Shown here one piece after another: positions 7,779-17,874 of a stretch of 64,000 bases of DNA. Both the position numbers and the translations under genes were made by a program. How positions within the stretch are numbered: the first letter of the stretch is position 1; every line of letters begins with the position of its first letter. The notes under the pieces are model-generated. The model ran no database searches. It had not been told where the DNA came from and saw only the letters and a list, made by a program, of their open reading frames with translations. Source of the DNA: Pontibaca salina (GTDB lineage Bacteria > Pseudomonadota > Alphaproteobacteria > Rhodobacterales > Rhodobacteraceae); assembly GCF_016307205.1 (NCBI RefSeq), contig NZ_JAEIJD010000010.1, positions 1 to 64,000 of the forward strand. Reading direction: 5' to 3'.

Positions 7779-9458
7779 ATGTCAGCTAACGCATCCATGC
7801 AGGAGTTCGAAGCGCTCCTGAACGAAAGCTTCGAAATGGACACACCCGTCGAAGGGTCTGTCGTTAAGGGCAAGGTCATCGCTGTTGAAGCAGGCCAGGC
7901 CATCATCGATGTCGGTTACAAGATGGAAGGCCGCGTCGATCTTAAAGAATTCGCGAACCCCGGCGAAGCGCCCGAAATCGAAGTCGGCGACGAAGTCGAG
8001 GTTTACCTGCGCTCTGCCGAAAACGCACGCGGCGAAGCCGTGATCAGCCATGAAATGGCCCGCCGCGAGGCCGCATGGGACCGCCTTGAATCCGCTTATG
8101 CCGACGAAGACCGTGTCGAAGGCGCGATCTTTGGCCGCGTCAAGGGTGGCTTTACCGTCGATCTGGGCGGCGCCGTGGCGTTCCTGCCAGGCAGCCAGGT
8201 CGATGTACGCCCCGTGCGCGATGCCGGTCCGCTGATGGGTCTGAAACAGCCGTTCCAGATTCTCAAGATGGACCGCCGCCGTGGCAATATCGTGGTTTCG
8301 CGCCGCGCCATTCTCGAAGAGTCCCGTGCCGAACAGCGCGCCGAAGTCATCGCCAATCTGCACGAAGGGCAGGCGGTCGATGGTGTGGTCAAGAACATCA
8401 CCGAATACGGTGCCTTCGTTGATCTGGGTGGTGTTGACGGTCTGTTGCACGTCACCGACATGGCGTGGCGTCGCGTCAATCACCCCAGTGAAATCCTGTC
8501 GATCGGCGAGACCGTCAAGGTTCAGGTCATCAAGATCAATAAGGAAACCCACCGCATTTCGCTGGGCATGAAGCAACTTCAGGAAGATCCATGGGATCTG
8601 GTCGGCGCGAAATATCCGCTGTCCAGCGTCCATACGGGCCGCGTCACCAATATCACCGATTACGGCGCGTTCGTCGAGCTGGAGCCGGGCGTCGAAGGTC
8701 TGGTGCACGTCTCGGAGATGTCCTGGACCAAGAAGAACATCCATCCCGGCAAGATCGTGTCCACCTCGCAAGAGGTTGAAGTCATGGTTCTGGAAATCGA
8801 CCCGACCAAGCGTCGTGTGTCGCTGGGCCTCAAGCAGACCATGCGCAACCCGTGGGAGGTGTTCGCAGAAACCCACCCCGAAGGCACGCAGGTCGAGGGC
8901 GAGGTCAAGAACATCACCGAATTCGGTCTGTTTGTCGGACTGGAAGGCGATATCGACGGCATGGTTCACCTCTCAGACCTCAGCTGGGACCAGCGTGGCG
9001 AAGAGGCCATGCAGGAATACCGCAAGGGCGATATCGTTCAGGCGGTTGTCTCTGAGGTCGATATCGAAAAAGAGCGTATCTCCCTGTCGATCAAGGCGCT
9101 GGGCGGTGACAAGTTCTCGGAGGCCGTTGACGGCGTCAAACGTGGTTCGGTCGTGACGGTGGCCGTCACCGCGATCGAGGAAGGCGGGATCGAGGTCGAG
9201 TATGAGGGGATGAAAGCCTTCATCCGTCGCAGCGACCTGTCGCGCGACCGCTCGGAGCAACGTCCCGAACGCTTTAACGTGGGCGACAAGGTTGATGTCC
9301 GGGTAACCAACGTGGACGCCAAGACTCGCCGTCTCGGCATGTCGATCAAGGCCCGCGAGATTGCCGAAGAAAAAGAAGCTGTCCAGCAATATGGCAGCTC
9401 GGATTCCGGTGCCAGCCTTGGCGATATTCTTGGGGCAGCACTTAAAGGCGACGAGTGA
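7779..9458 (+). CDS. rpsA: 30S ribosomal protein S1
   Basis: A 559-residue protein built of six S1 RNA-binding repeats; repeats 3-6 are easy to see from the recurring words NITEYGAFVDLGG, NITDYGAFVELEPG and NITEFGLFVGLEG, each followed by a V-H-x-S/T-D/E-M segment. S1 sits on the small subunit and helps bind and unfold mRNA for initiation. The start MSANASMQEFEALLNESFEM is the usual alphaproteobacterial one, preceded by AGGAAAC. cmk, its usual upstream partner, is absent here. A strong hairpin with a T run follows the gene, and ihfB comes next. Confidence 0.98.
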   Translation: MSANASMQEFEALLNESFEMDTPVEGSVVKGKVIAVEAGQAIIDVGYKMEGRVDLKEFANPGEAPEIEVGDEVEVYLRSAENARGEAVISHEMARREAAWDRLESAYADEDRVEGAIFGRVKGGFTVDLGGAVAFLPGSQVDVRPVRDAGPLMGLKQPFQILKMDRRRGNIVVSRRAILEESRAEQRAEVIANLHEGQAVDGVVKNITEYGAFVDLGGVDGLLHVTDMAWRRVNHPSEILSIGETVKVQVIKINKETHRISLGMKQLQEDPWDLVGAKYPLSSVHTGRVTNITDYGAFVELEPGVEGLVHVSEMSWTKKNIHPGKIVSTSQEVEVMVLEIDPTKRRVSLGLKQTMRNPWEVFAETHPEGTQVEGEVKNITEFGLFVGLEGDIDGMVHLSDLSWDQRGEEAMQEYRKGDIVQAVVSEVDIEKERISLSIKALGGDKFSEAVDGVKRGSVVTVAVTAIEEGGIEVEYEGMKAFIRRSDLSRDRSEQRPERFNVGDKVDVRVTNVDAKTRRLGMSIKAREIAEEKEAVQQYGSSDSGASLGDILGAALKGDE

Positions 9459-9488
9459 TCGCTGTCAGATGCTAATCTGAAATTCAGA

Positions 9489-9522
9489 CGGCCCCGCGCA
9501 CAGGCGTGGGGCCGTTTCTTTT
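9489..9522 (+). terminator. Rho-independent terminator after rpsA
   Basis: An 11-bp GC-rich stem (CGGCCCCGCGC paired with GCGTGGGGCCG) with a short loop is followed by TTTCTTTT. It lies 30 bp beyond the rpsA stop and separates rpsA from ihfB. Confidence 0.9.
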
Positions 9523-9740
9523 GCGCGAATCGGCTCTGCTATCTAAGCCTGATAAAAGCGGTCGACAGGGGTCCATGCACCGTTTTCGCGGTTAAATCGG
9601 ACCACATATGGGGCGTTTTCTCCCGTCAATTTGAAAATATCGTGTAAACTCCAATAGTTCCGGTTTCGGTTTGAGAAATTTCTACTTATAGTTACCGCAA
9701 AGGAACGCGCCAACCTTGCTGCCCCTGGGAGACATTCACA

Positions 9741-10022
9741 ATGATCCGGTCAGAGCTGATTCAGAAGATTGCCGATGAAAACCCGCACCTGTATCAGCGG
9801 GATGTCGAAAGGATCGTAAGTACGATCTTCGAAGAGGTCACTAATGCGATGGCGCGTGGCGACCGGGTTGAGTTGCGCGGGTTTGGTGCGTTTTCGGTGA
9901 AAAAGCGCGATGCGCGGATCGGCCGCAATCCCAGAACCGGCGAGACGGTGCATGTTGAGGAAAAGCATGTTCCGTTCTTTAAGACCGGCAAGCTGTTGCG
10001 GGATCGTTTAAACGGAAATTAA
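9741..10022 (+). CDS. ihfB: Integration host factor subunit beta
   Basis: A 93-residue histone-like protein of the HU/IHF family. The beta-arm signature [20 protein letters not shown] and the start [24 protein letters not shown] identify it as the IHF beta chain rather than HU. With IhfA (encoded elsewhere) it bends DNA sharply at specific sites in transcription, replication and recombination. It lies downstream of rpsA as in most proteobacteria and is followed 4 bp later by lapA, so it probably leads an ihfB-lapA-trpF unit. Confidence 0.97.
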   Translation: MIRSELIQKIADENPHLYQRDVERIVSTIFEEVTNAMARGDRVELRGFGAFSVKKRDARIGRNPRTGETVHVEEKHVPFFKTGKLLRDRLNGN

Positions 10023-10026
10023 ATCA

Positions 10027-10398
10027 ATGCGTTACATCCGCTATGCCCTGCTGGCTCTTCTGGCCATCGTCCTCGTATCTATGGCCTTGGCGAATCGCGC
10101 CGTTGTCACAGTCAAATTGATGCCAGACGCGCTGGCCGGGCTGCTTGGGTTCAACCTGTCACTGGGCTTGCCGCTGTTTTTGGTGATTCTCGGAGGGATC
10201 ATCGTCGGGCTGGTTATCGGCTTTGTCTGGGAGTGGCTGCGCGAATACAAACATCGCCGAAAAGCAGCGGTGAAAGACCGTGAGGTGCGCAAGCTTGAGC
10301 GCGAGGTTGACCACCTGAAGGAGCAGAAGCACCAGGGCAAGGACCAGGTTCTGGCGATTCTCGATGATGCGGTGCCGACCCATGCCGAGCGACGTTAA
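10027..10398 (+). CDS. lapA: LapA-family (DUF1049) inner-membrane protein
   Basis: The 123-residue product has two membrane segments (about residues 4-22 and 45-68) joined by a short periplasmic loop, followed by a basic, coiled-coil-like cytoplasmic tail ([20 protein letters not shown]). This is the LapA/YciS layout. In enterobacteria LapA works with LapB in controlling lipopolysaccharide synthesis; no lapB is next to it here. The gene begins 4 bp after ihfB and overlaps trpF, an arrangement common in Rhodobacterales, so expression is likely coupled. Confidence 0.8.
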   Translation: MRYIRYALLALLAIVLVSMALANRAVVTVKLMPDALAGLLGFNLSLGLPLFLVILGGIIVGLVIGFVWEWLREYKHRRKAAVKDREVRKLEREVDHLKEQKHQGKDQVLAILDDAVPTHAERR

Positions 10399-11044
10399 GG
10401 TCAAGATCTGCGGTCTGACCCAGAGTTCGGACGTTCCCGCCGCCATACTGGCCGGAGCGCATTATGTCGGCTTCGTGTTCTATCCTCGCTCACCGCGAAA
10501 TGTGACCTTGCCAGACGCTGCTTTCATGGCTCAATCCGTGCCGGCCGGCATCTGTCGGGTCGCGCTGACCGTCGATGCGACGGACGCGGAACTGGACCGG
10601 CTGGTCGCGACCGTTCCGCTTGATATGTTGCAGCTTCACGGGCGCGAAAGCCCGGACCGCGTGGCCGCCATCCGTGCCCGTTTCGGCTTGCCTGTAATGA
10701 AAGCGGTCGGGGTAGCGGATGAGGGCGATCTGGCCGCGCTTAGCGATTATAGTCAGGTGGCCGACCAATTGCTGATAGATGCCAAGCCAACACAGCCCGA
10801 TGATCTGCCGGGGGGCAATGGGCTGGCCTTTGACTGGCGGCTGATCGCCAATCGGCGCTGGTCGGTACCGTGGATGTTGGCCGGGGGGCTGAATGCGCGC
10901 AACGTGGCACAGGCCGTGCGCATGACCGGCGCGCAACAGGTCGATGTCTCCTCGGGGGTGGAAAGCGCGCCCGGCGAAAAGGATGGTCCCCTGATGCGGG
11001 CGTTCGTGCAGGCGGCACGGGCGACAGAACAAGCGCAAGGTTGA
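10382..11044 (+). CDS. trpF: Phosphoribosylanthranilate isomerase
   Basis: TrpF converts N-(5-phosphoribosyl)anthranilate to CdRP in tryptophan synthesis. The TIM-barrel protein shows the N-terminal KVKICGL motif with the catalytic Cys, the LQLHGRE strand, and the phosphate-binding end [11 protein letters not shown] followed by [11 protein letters not shown] 10382 gives 220 residues starting [11 protein letters not shown]; an in-frame ATG at 10364 is also possible. The start lies inside the end of lapA. trpB follows after 66 bp; trpA is 5.5 kb further on the other strand. Confidence 0.96.
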   Translation: MPSDVKVKICGLTQSSDVPAAILAGAHYVGFVFYPRSPRNVTLPDAAFMAQSVPAGICRVALTVDATDAELDRLVATVPLDMLQLHGRESPDRVAAIRARFGLPVMKAVGVADEGDLAALSDYSQVADQLLIDAKPTQPDDLPGGNGLAFDWRLIANRRWSVPWMLAGGLNARNVAQAVRMTGAQQVDVSSGVESAPGEKDGPLMRAFVQAARATEQAQG

Positions 11045-11110
11045 GTACGCCGCTTTACGCCGCTTACACAATGGCTATAAACGCCTTCTGACCCGAAGGC
11101 GGAGGACGCA

Positions 11111-12343
11111 ATGGCGAACGAGTTTTTCAATTCCTTCATGACTGGCCCCGATGAAAAGGGCCGGTTCGGAGATTTCGGCGGGCGGTTCGTTTCCGAAACC
11201 TTGATGCCGCTGATCCTACGCCTTGAAAAGGAATACGAAAAGGCCAAGGACGATGACAGCTTCTGGGCCGAGATGCAGGATCTCTGGACCCATTACGTCG
11301 GTCGTCCCAGCCCGCTGTATCATGCGGAGCGGCTGAGTCAGCATCTGGGCGGCGCAAAAATCTACCTCAAGCGGGATGAGCTGAACCATACCGGGGCGCA
11401 CAAGATCAATAACGTGCTGGGCCAAATCATTCTGGCACGCCGTATGGGCAAGACCCGCATCATCGCCGAAACAGGGGCCGGCCAGCACGGGGTCGCCACC
11501 GCCACCGTCTGCGCCAAATTTGGGCTGAAATGTGTTGTCTATATGGGGGCACACGACGTCAAGCGGCAGGCCCCCAATGTGTTCCGGATGCGCTTGTTAG
11601 GGGCCGAGGTCGTGCCTGTAACGTCGGGCCGTGGCACGCTCAAGGACGCGATGAACGACGCCCTGCGCGATTGGGTGACCAATGTGAACGACACATTCTA
11701 TTGCATTGGTACGGTGGCCGGACCGCATCCTTATCCGGCGATGGTGCGTGATTTTCAGAGCATCATCGGCAAGGAAGTGCGCGAACAGATGCAGGCGGCC
11801 GAAGGGCGTCTGCCCGATACATTGATCGCCGCTGTCGGCGGGGGATCGAACGCGATGGGGCTGTTTTATCCGTTCCTCGACGACAAATCGGTGAACATCA
11901 TCGGGGTTGAGGCCGGCGGCAAGGGCGTCGACGAGAAGATGGAGCATTGCTCGAGCCTGACCGGCGGACGGCCCGGTGTGCTGCACGGCAACCGTACCTA
12001 TCTATTGCAGGATGATGACGGGCAGATTCTCGAAGGCTATTCGATTTCGGCCGGGCTGGATTATCCCGGTATCGGGCCGGAACATTCGTGGCTGCATGAA
12101 ATCGGGCGCGCAAAATATGTCGCGATCACCGATGTGGAGGCGCTGGAAGCGTTCCAGTTGAGCTGTAGCATGGAGGGTATCATCCCCGCGCTGGAGCCCA
12201 GCCATGCGCTCGCCCATGTGATGAAGATTGCCCCCAAGCTGCCGTCGGACCATATAATCTGCATGAACATGTGCGGCCGCGGCGACAAGGATATCTTCAC
12301 CGTCGCACGCGCACTGGGTTTCGATATGAGCGACGCCATCTAG
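11111..12343 (+). CDS. trpB: Tryptophan synthase beta chain
   Basis: This 410-residue PLP enzyme condenses indole with serine to give tryptophan. The PLP lysine lies in HTGAHKINN, the phosphate-binding loop in GGGSNAMG, and the glutamate of the active site in AETGAGQHG. The start [20 protein letters not shown] and length are typical of the TrpB1 class that works with TrpA. It follows trpF with a clear GGAGGA site and is convergent with the DUF2237 gene. Confidence 0.98.
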   Translation: MANEFFNSFMTGPDEKGRFGDFGGRFVSETLMPLILRLEKEYEKAKDDDSFWAEMQDLWTHYVGRPSPLYHAERLSQHLGGAKIYLKRDELNHTGAHKINNVLGQIILARRMGKTRIIAETGAGQHGVATATVCAKFGLKCVVYMGAHDVKRQAPNVFRMRLLGAEVVPVTSGRGTLKDAMNDALRDWVTNVNDTFYCIGTVAGPHPYPAMVRDFQSIIGKEVREQMQAAEGRLPDTLIAAVGGGSNAMGLFYPFLDDKSVNIIGVEAGGKGVDEKMEHCSSLTGGRPGVLHGNRTYLLQDDDGQILEGYSISAGLDYPGIGPEHSWLHEIGRAKYVAITDVEALEAFQLSCSMEGIIPALEPSHALAHVMKIAPKLPSDHIICMNMCGRGDKDIFTVARALGFDMSDAI

Positions 12344-12352
12344 GCGCCTATC

Positions 12353-12730
12353 TCAGTCGATGGCGTGGCTTTCCAGCACGTCCAGCGGCACGATGTCCAG
12401 AGCCCGGGCATGGGTTGCGCTCAGCCGCACACGCGGCGCGCAGTCTTCTTGATAGGCTTGTAAAAAACGCGCCGCGCACAGGCACCACTGATCGCCTGCC
12501 TTCAAACCGGGAAACTGAAATTCTGGGCGCGGCGTCGAAAGATCATTGCCGAGATATTTTGAGAACGCCAGAAACTCGTCGGTCATCACCGCGCACACGG
12601 TATGGCTGCCGCGATCCTCGGCGCAGGTGTTGCAATGGCCATCGCGAAAGAACCCAGTCACTGGGGTATGCGAGCAGGGGGCAAGTGCATCGCCAAGAAC
12701 ATTGATACTATCGTCTGGGGTCATGATCAT
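12353..12730 (-). CDS. DUF2237 family protein
   Basis: The 125-residue protein matches the conserved DUF2237 pattern: NVLG near the start, TGFFRDGHCNTCAEDRGSHTVCAVMT, then FSKYLGNDLSTPRPEF, GDQWCLCAARF and a terminal A-L-D-I-V-P-L. Several cysteines are conserved within the family, suggesting metal or redox chemistry, but no activity has been established that I know of. It is convergent with trpB (10 bp between stops) and precedes a serine hydrolase gene on the minus strand. Confidence 0.85.
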   Translation of the reverse strand: MIMTPDDSINVLGDALAPCSHTPVTGFFRDGHCNTCAEDRGSHTVCAVMTDEFLAFSKYLGNDLSTPRPEFQFPGLKAGDQWCLCAARFLQAYQEDCAPRVRLSATHARALDIVPLDVLESHAID

Positions 12731-12746
12731 ACCTCATTATAGGCCA

Positions 12747-13910
12747 TTATAGGCTGGCTGCGATCTTGCGCAGCATTGCGATGTTTTCTTCATGTGTGCC
12801 GGGGGATTGAAACTGCCGGTCGGAGCCGGTGACAACGATCACCACATCCCGTTCCTGATCTATATAGAGATACTGACCATAAATGCCCCGCGCGAAAAAC
12901 TCACCTTTTTCGGCTCGGACCGGCACCCACCACTGATACCCATATTGCATTTCCCCCGGTGGCGTCGGCGCACTGGAGGCCGTCGCGGCGGCGATCCAGT
13001 CGGCAGGCACGATCTGCTGGCCATTGAAATGACCGTTCTGTTCGATCATCAGCCCGAAACGGGCGTGATCCCGAGTGGTCAGGTTTAGCCCGCCCAACAC
13101 GAATGCGGCGCCAGAACCGTCGGTGATGTAATAGCCGTCCTGTTCCTGCCCCAGCGGTGCGATGATCTTTTCCGACAACAGGGCGGCGATCGATCGCCCG
13201 GTCGCGCCCCGGATGACCATGCCGATCACATGGGTGTCGATCGAGACATAGGCCCATTCTTCACCCGGCTCAGCGGAGCGATCGACAAATGAGGCGGTGA
13301 AGTCGTCCAGCGTGCCACCCAGCGCGACGATCCGGCCCATTCGGTTGATGTCCGATCCAAATTTCAGATAATCCTCATCAAACCGCACGCCGCTCGACAT
13401 GTTCAGCACGTTTCGGATGCTCACCCCGTCATAGGCGCTGCCCGCCAGCTCTGGCGCGTATTTTGTTACCGGGTCATCGATGGAATCAATCGCCCCCTCG
13501 TCCAGCATCACGCCGAACAGGGCCGACAAATAGCTCTTGGCAAGGGACCAAGAAATACGAAGGTCATCAGGGCCGGTGCCAAGGAAATATTCCTCGTACC
13601 TGATTTCGCCGTCCTTAAGCACCAGCAGCGATGTCACGCTGCGCTGTGCAATCCAATTCTGCGCGCCATCGGGTAGGTTGGTTTCCGGGCCATAAAACAG
13701 TTCACTGGTCGCCCCGTGACCCCGGTCCAGAGGCACCGTAGGGAACACTTGATTCATATGGCTGAAATTCTGGACAATCTTGCCTTGGTCAAACAGCGCG
13801 TTCACCGTCAGCAGGCGCGAAATATCGTCCCGGTTCCAGAATCCCACGGTGGCCACCGCCAGTATCAGCATCAGCAAGATACGACCCAGCCATTTCCCGA
13901 ATCTGCGCAT
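12747..13910 (-). CDS. Membrane-anchored serine hydrolase, beta-lactamase/class C PBP family
   Basis: From ATG 13910 (MRRFGKWLGRILLMLILAVA) the product is 387 residues with an N-terminal membrane anchor and a beta-lactamase-fold periplasmic domain. The nucleophile motif S-x-x-K is visible as SLAK in ISWSLAKSYLSALFG, and the second motif Y-x-S in WAYVSIDTHVIGMV. Members include esterases, D-aminopeptidases and 6-aminohexanoate-type hydrolases; true beta-lactamase activity is unlikely. The in-frame ATG at 13973 would add 21 residues ahead of the signal anchor and is less likely. Substrate not predictable. Confidence 0.82.
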   Translation of the reverse strand: MRRFGKWLGRILLMLILAVATVGFWNRDDISRLLTVNALFDQGKIVQNFSHMNQVFPTVPLDRGHGATSELFYGPETNLPDGAQNWIAQRSVTSLLVLKDGEIRYEEYFLGTGPDDLRISWSLAKSYLSALFGVMLDEGAIDSIDDPVTKYAPELAGSAYDGVSIRNVLNMSSGVRFDEDYLKFGSDINRMGRIVALGGTLDDFTASFVDRSAEPGEEWAYVSIDTHVIGMVIRGATGRSIAALLSEKIIAPLGQEQDGYYITDGSGAAFVLGGLNLTTRDHARFGLMIEQNGHFNGQQIVPADWIAAATASSAPTPPGEMQYGYQWWVPVRAEKGEFFARGIYGQYLYIDQERDVVIVVTGSDRQFQSPGTHEENIAMLRKIAASL

Positions 13911-13994
13911 GTCGTGTTCCCTGTTCAATCCGGGTTCCAAAGGGCGCAGGGCGCTATCAGACCCGGCGATCACATAGGCAAAGCAAAAGCCGCG

Positions 13995-14678
13995 TCAGCG
14001 GAACCGATCCACCAGCTTTTGCAGGGGATTGCGCGGGTCCGGTTCGGCCTCCGGGGCAGGGGCCGCCGATGGATTTTCCGATGGTTTTTCGGGGCGGTTC
14101 GAGGAGCGCGGCGGAGCTGTGCGCAGGGCTACGGCATTCATAAACCGTCCGCTGTCGCCTGTTGCCAGATGCGGGGCCCCATCGGAAATGCCGCGCAACA
14201 AGTCGTCGAGCCACTCCTCGTCGGAGCGGGCGAAATCATGCAGCACATATGCCGCTACCCGATCCTTGTGGCCGGGATGCCCGATGCCGAGACGGACACG
14301 GGCGTAAGTTTCGCCGATGTGGGCATGCAGCGAGCGCAACCCATTATGCCCGGCATGACCGCCGCCCTGTTTTACCCGCATTTTGCCGGGAGCAAGGTCG
14401 AGTTCGTCATGAAAGACGGTCACGTCACCGGGCTCAAGCTTGTAAAACCGCATCGCCTCGCCCACGGATTGCCCCGAGCGGTTCATAAAGGTGGTGGGTT
14501 TCAGAAGCAGCACTTTTGCGCCGTCAAGCATTCCCTCGCTGATCTGGCCCTGAAACTTGGATTTCCAAGGTCCGAAGCCATGATCCGAGGCGATTCGATC
14601 GACCACCATAAAGCCGATATTGTGGCGGTTGCGCGCGTATTTGCCGCCCGGATTGCCAAGCCCGACAAAGAGCTGCAT
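13995..14678 (-). CDS. pth: Peptidyl-tRNA hydrolase
   Basis: Pth frees tRNA from peptidyl-tRNA dropped by stalled ribosomes. The start [20 protein letters not shown] holds the catalytic His and N-terminal asparagines, and [18 protein letters not shown] followed by GHNGLRS carries the catalytic Asp and substrate-binding loop. At 227 residues it is about 30 longer than the E. coli enzyme because of a proline/alanine-rich C-terminal tail (about 180-225), which is usual in alphaproteobacteria. rplY, its common partner, lies upstream on the same strand with a small opposite-strand gene between. Confidence 0.96.
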   Translation of the reverse strand: MQLFVGLGNPGGKYARNRHNIGFMVVDRIASDHGFGPWKSKFQGQISEGMLDGAKVLLLKPTTFMNRSGQSVGEAMRFYKLEPGDVTVFHDELDLAPGKMRVKQGGGHAGHNGLRSLHAHIGETYARVRLGIGHPGHKDRVAAYVLHDFARSDEEWLDDLLRGISDGAPHLATGDSGRFMNAVALRTAPPRSSNRPEKPSENPSAAPAPEAEPDPRNPLQKLVDRFR

Positions 14679-14752
14679 GGCACACCTCGTCAGTTAACCG
14701 ATTTTCGTCTACATGCCCTGAAAGTAGAGAGAATGAAAGCCAGGAGCGCACA

Positions 14753-15064
14753 ATGTATCTGACGATGAACCGGTTCAAGGTCAAAGCGGACAAGGTGGAA
14801 GCCTTTGAGGAGCTTTGGATGAAGCGCGACAGTCATTTGGACACGGTGCCGGGCTTCACCTCGTTCCGCCTGATGCGCGGCTCCGAAGGCGTCGATCACG
14901 TACTTTATGTCAGCCACACCACATGGGAAAGTCGTGCGGCGTTTGAGGGCTGGTCCCGCTCCGAGGCATTTCGGGAGGCGCACAAGAATGTCGGGGAAAG
15001 CCGTGATCTGTATCTTGAACCACCGCATCTGGAAGTCTTTGAAACGGTGCAAGAAGCGAAATGA
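14753..15064 (+). CDS. Antibiotic-biosynthesis-monooxygenase (ABM) domain protein
   Basis: This 103-residue protein is a single dimeric alpha-beta barrel of the ABM/IsdG type: MYLTMNRFKVKADKVEAFEE, PGFTSFRLMRG, YVSHTTWESRAAFEGW and a closing strand. Relatives include haem-degrading monooxygenases and quinol monooxygenases. Tryptophan and asparagine positions resemble the haem-binding branch, but this needs an alignment. It is divergent from pth and convergent with rplY, with which it shares a bidirectional hairpin. Confidence 0.8.
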   Translation: MYLTMNRFKVKADKVEAFEELWMKRDSHLDTVPGFTSFRLMRGSEGVDHVLYVSHTTWESRAAFEGWSRSEAFREAHKNVGESRDLYLEPPHLEVFETVQEAK

Positions 15065-15066
15065 AA

Positions 15067-15090
15067 ACAGGGCCCGTTAAGGGGCCCTGT
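15067..15090. terminator. Bidirectional hairpin between ABM gene and rplY
   Basis: ACAGGGCCC and GGGCCCTGT pair around a GTTAAG loop (9-bp stem) in the 49-bp gap between two convergent genes. It can serve both strands as a terminator, though the T runs on either side are weak. Confidence 0.7.
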
Positions 15091-15113
15091 TCCAGTGTTC
15101 AGATACGCAATAA

Positions 15114-15767
15114 TTACGCGTCGTCAGAGGCATCCATCTCGGTGGTCGGAACCTCACCCGCTTCGGGCTGATCCTCGTCATCGTCTTCGGCGCGCAGACC
15201 GGAAGGAGCCGAGAGCGTCGCGATTACGAAATCACGGTCAATGGTCGGTTTTGCACCCTGTGGCAGCTTGACGTCAGAGATCGTGATACTGTCGCCGATC
15301 TGCAGTTCCGACACATCAATGTTGATCTGTTCTGGAATGTCGCCGGCAGTCACCAGCAATTCGACCTCGGGGCGGATCAGGGTCAGCACCCCGCCCTTTT
15401 TCAGGCCCGGCGATTCTTCTTCGCCTTCGACATTCACGTGGATGAACAGGTTGATCTTGGTCGCGCGGCGCAGACGCATCAGGTCAAGATGCGTTGGCAA
15501 GTCCTTGACCACATCGCGCTGCACATCACGACAGATCACCCGCACATCGTCATGGCCGTCGATCTTGAGAGTGAAGAGGGTGGATCTGAACCGCCCTGCC
15601 TTCAGCCGCTTAATCAGTTCGTTGAAGGGGATGTTGATGGGCAACGGGTCAACGTCGCCACCGAATACGATCCCCGGAACCATGCCATTGCGGCGTGCCT
15701 GACGAGCGGCGCCCTTGCCCGTCCCCGTCCGTTCCTGGGCGTGAAGAACTGCGTTCTCTCCGGCCAT
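15114..15767 (-). CDS. rplY: 50S ribosomal protein L25 / general stress protein Ctc
   Basis: A 217-residue long-form L25 (CTC type): the N-terminal 5S-rRNA-binding domain (about 1-95, with [20 protein letters not shown] and [10 protein letters not shown]) plus the C-terminal TL5-like domain, ending in an acidic tail [20 protein letters not shown]. It binds 5S rRNA in the large subunit. Start [19 protein letters not shown] is typical. It precedes pth on the same strand, as in many bacteria. Confidence 0.95.
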   Translation of the reverse strand: MAGENAVLHAQERTGTGKGAARQARRNGMVPGIVFGGDVDPLPINIPFNELIKRLKAGRFRSTLFTLKIDGHDDVRVICRDVQRDVVKDLPTHLDLMRLRRATKINLFIHVNVEGEEESPGLKKGGVLTLIRPEVELLVTAGDIPEQINIDVSELQIGDSITISDVKLPQGAKPTIDRDFVIATLSAPSGLRAEDDDEDQPEAGEVPTTEMDASDDA

Positions 15768-15890
15768 GATAATTCTCCAATATATAAGGGCGGGGTTCCT
15801 CCAAGGCTGTAACCCCGCGTGAAGCCGCGCGTATAGACCAGCTTGACGGCCTTGAAAAGAGGGTTTGCGGCTTCGAAAGCACGCTTTTGA

Positions 15891-17057
15891 TCAGGCTTTC
15901 CAGCGACCTTCGAAATCTTCCGGGATCAAAAGATTTTGGCGGCCCAGATCGGCCAGTTCACGCTGCCCGCACAACGCCATGGTCACATCCAGTTCGCGCT
16001 GAATCACCTCAAGCGCGCGGGTCACGCCTTGCTGCCCCATTGCGCCCAGTCCATAGATATAGGCGCGTCCGATAAAGGTGCCCTTAGCCCCCATCGCCAC
16101 CGCCTTGAGCACGTCTTGCCCCGAGCGGATGCCGCCATCCATATGGACCTCGACCCGGTCGCCCACCGCATCCAGAATCGAGGGCAGCATTCGAAGGGCG
16201 CTGAGCGCACCATCCAGTTGCCGCCCACCGTGATTTGAAACGACAATCGCATCGGCCCCCAGATCGGCGGCCATTTTCGCGTCCTCGGCGTCAAGAATAC
16301 CCTTGAGGATCACCTTACCGTCCCACAACTCCATCAGTTTTGCGATCTTGTTCCAGTCTAGTGTCAGGTCGAATTGTTCGCTGGTCCAAGCGATCAGTTG
16401 CGACGCGTCCGCCACGCCCGACACGTGTCCGACGACATTGCCGAAATTGCGCCGTTTCGCGCCCAGCATGCCGATCCCCCAACGCCATTTCGTCGCCAGA
16501 TTGGCAATGGTTTTCGGAGTCAGTTTCGGCGGGGCCGACAGCCCGTTCTTCAGGTCCTTGTGGCGTTGGCCCAGCAGTTGTAGATCCAGCGTGATGACCA
16601 GCGCCGAACACCCTGCGTCCTTGGCCCGCTGGATCAGGCGGCGCACGTAATCCTGATCTTTCATGACATAAAGTTGAAACCAGAACGGTTTGGTCGTGAC
16701 TTCGGCGACCTCTTCGATCGAGTTGATCGACATGGTCGAAAGTGTAAAGGGGACGCCGAACTCTTCGGCTGCCTTGGCCGCCTTGCGCTCGCCGTCGGCG
16801 TGCTGCATCCCGGTCATTCCGACCGGAGCCAGAGCCACAGGCATCGCGACCTCCTGTCCGATCATGGTGCTGGCAGTGGTGCGATTGCTCATGTCCACGG
16901 CCACCCGCTGACGCAGGCGGATCAGGTCGAAATCACTGCTGTTTTCGCGGAAGGTCTGTTCGGTCCAACTGCCGCTTTCGGCGTAATCATAGAACATCTT
17001 TGGCACACGGCGACGATAGATGCGCTTGAGATCCTCGATTTCGGTGATGACGGGCAT
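15891..17057 (-). CDS. lldD: FMN-dependent L-lactate dehydrogenase (alpha-hydroxy-acid oxidase family)
   Basis: LldD oxidises L-lactate to pyruvate and passes electrons to the quinone pool. The 388-residue TIM barrel shows the FMN-binding start ALAPVGMTGMQHADGE, the catalytic His in VVSNHGGRQLDG, and the phosphate loop DGGIRSGQDVLKA. Start MPVITEIEDLKRIYRRRVPK is typical of alphaproteobacterial LldD. It stands alone; the 206-bp gap upstream towards the VanZ-like gene should hold its promoter. Other 2-hydroxy acids remain possible substrates. Confidence 0.92.
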   Translation of the reverse strand: MPVITEIEDLKRIYRRRVPKMFYDYAESGSWTEQTFRENSSDFDLIRLRQRVAVDMSNRTTASTMIGQEVAMPVALAPVGMTGMQHADGERKAAKAAEEFGVPFTLSTMSINSIEEVAEVTTKPFWFQLYVMKDQDYVRRLIQRAKDAGCSALVITLDLQLLGQRHKDLKNGLSAPPKLTPKTIANLATKWRWGIGMLGAKRRNFGNVVGHVSGVADASQLIAWTSEQFDLTLDWNKIAKLMELWDGKVILKGILDAEDAKMAADLGADAIVVSNHGGRQLDGALSALRMLPSILDAVGDRVEVHMDGGIRSGQDVLKAVAMGAKGTFIGRAYIYGLGAMGQQGVTRALEVIQRELDVTMALCGQRELADLGRQNLLIPEDFEGRWKA

Positions 17058-17263
17058 GGCGCGGCCTTTTCGTGCTGGGACATCACCTGATTAGCAATCT
17101 AACTCACTGCGATCAATTGCGTACAACGTTCCGTATCACATTGCGGGAGTTAGGCTGAGATCAGCCTTGCTCCGACTCTTGAGTGATGTCGCGCAAATGT
17201 GAGGCGTGATATTGCCGATATCATCCAAATGGAGAGCGAAAGCCCAAGCGTGCTGCTACTGAT

Positions 17264-17770
17264 ATGCTTGCAACCACCGCGAAAAACAGCAACACATTTT
17301 CCATGACCATCCTCCGGCATAACGGCAATCAATTGAAACGTCGCAGAGCGTCGGCTTTTGCGCTGACGGTCATTGTTGCTGTCACGATTGGTATTTTAAC
17401 CTTGGTCCCAGAGGGGCCTAAGTCCGGCGTGCCGGGCAGCGATAAGGTGCATCACTTTCTGGCTTTCGCGGCACTGATTTTGCCTTGTGCTGCCCTATAC
17501 CCTCAGGCCCTTTTTAAGGGAGTATTGGCTGCGACATTCTATGGTGGCCTTATCGAAATCATCCAGCCCTATTTCGGGCGCTCTGGTGAGCTTGCCGATT
17601 TCGTCGCGGATGTGAGTGGTATCGGCGCCGGAGCGGCGCTGGGGCTCATTGTGCACTCGGTTCTGAATAGGGCCCTCCCAGAATCCGGCCAACGAAGAAC
17701 GCACCACATGGTGAAGTCCTACGCGAATGGAAGGCCGGAAAATCTGCCCGTAGCCAATAGCGACCCGTAA
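17264..17770 (+). CDS. VanZ-like family membrane protein
   Basis: The 168-residue product has four hydrophobic segments and the VanZ-like core: GSDKVHHFLAFAALILPCA, then YGGLIEIIQPYFGRSGELAD and a last membrane helix. The motif in which a histidine-phenylalanine pair in one helix precedes an E-I-x-Q in the next is typical of the family. Function is unknown for most members. The start may be ATG 17264 or ATG 17303 (MTILRHNGNQ); the latter gives a more standard N-terminus. Convergent with trpA. Confidence 0.72.
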   Translation: MLATTAKNSNTFSMTILRHNGNQLKRRRASAFALTVIVAVTIGILTLVPEGPKSGVPGSDKVHHFLAFAALILPCAALYPQALFKGVLAATFYGGLIEIIQPYFGRSGELADFVADVSGIGAGAALGLIVHSVLNRALPESGQRRTHHMVKSYANGRPENLPVANSDP

Positions 17771-17874
17771 GCACGGCCGCGCGTCAGGCACCAACGGAGC
17801 CGGGGCTTTCAACAGATTGGCCTGCAGCCGTTTGCCGAGCGCTGGTTCCCAACCCCTGTGGTGCGAGCATGATA

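Noticed and set aside
7782..8969. A 395-codon minus-strand frame opposite rpsA
   Set aside because: Antisense shadow of the ribosomal protein S1 gene; no independent homology.
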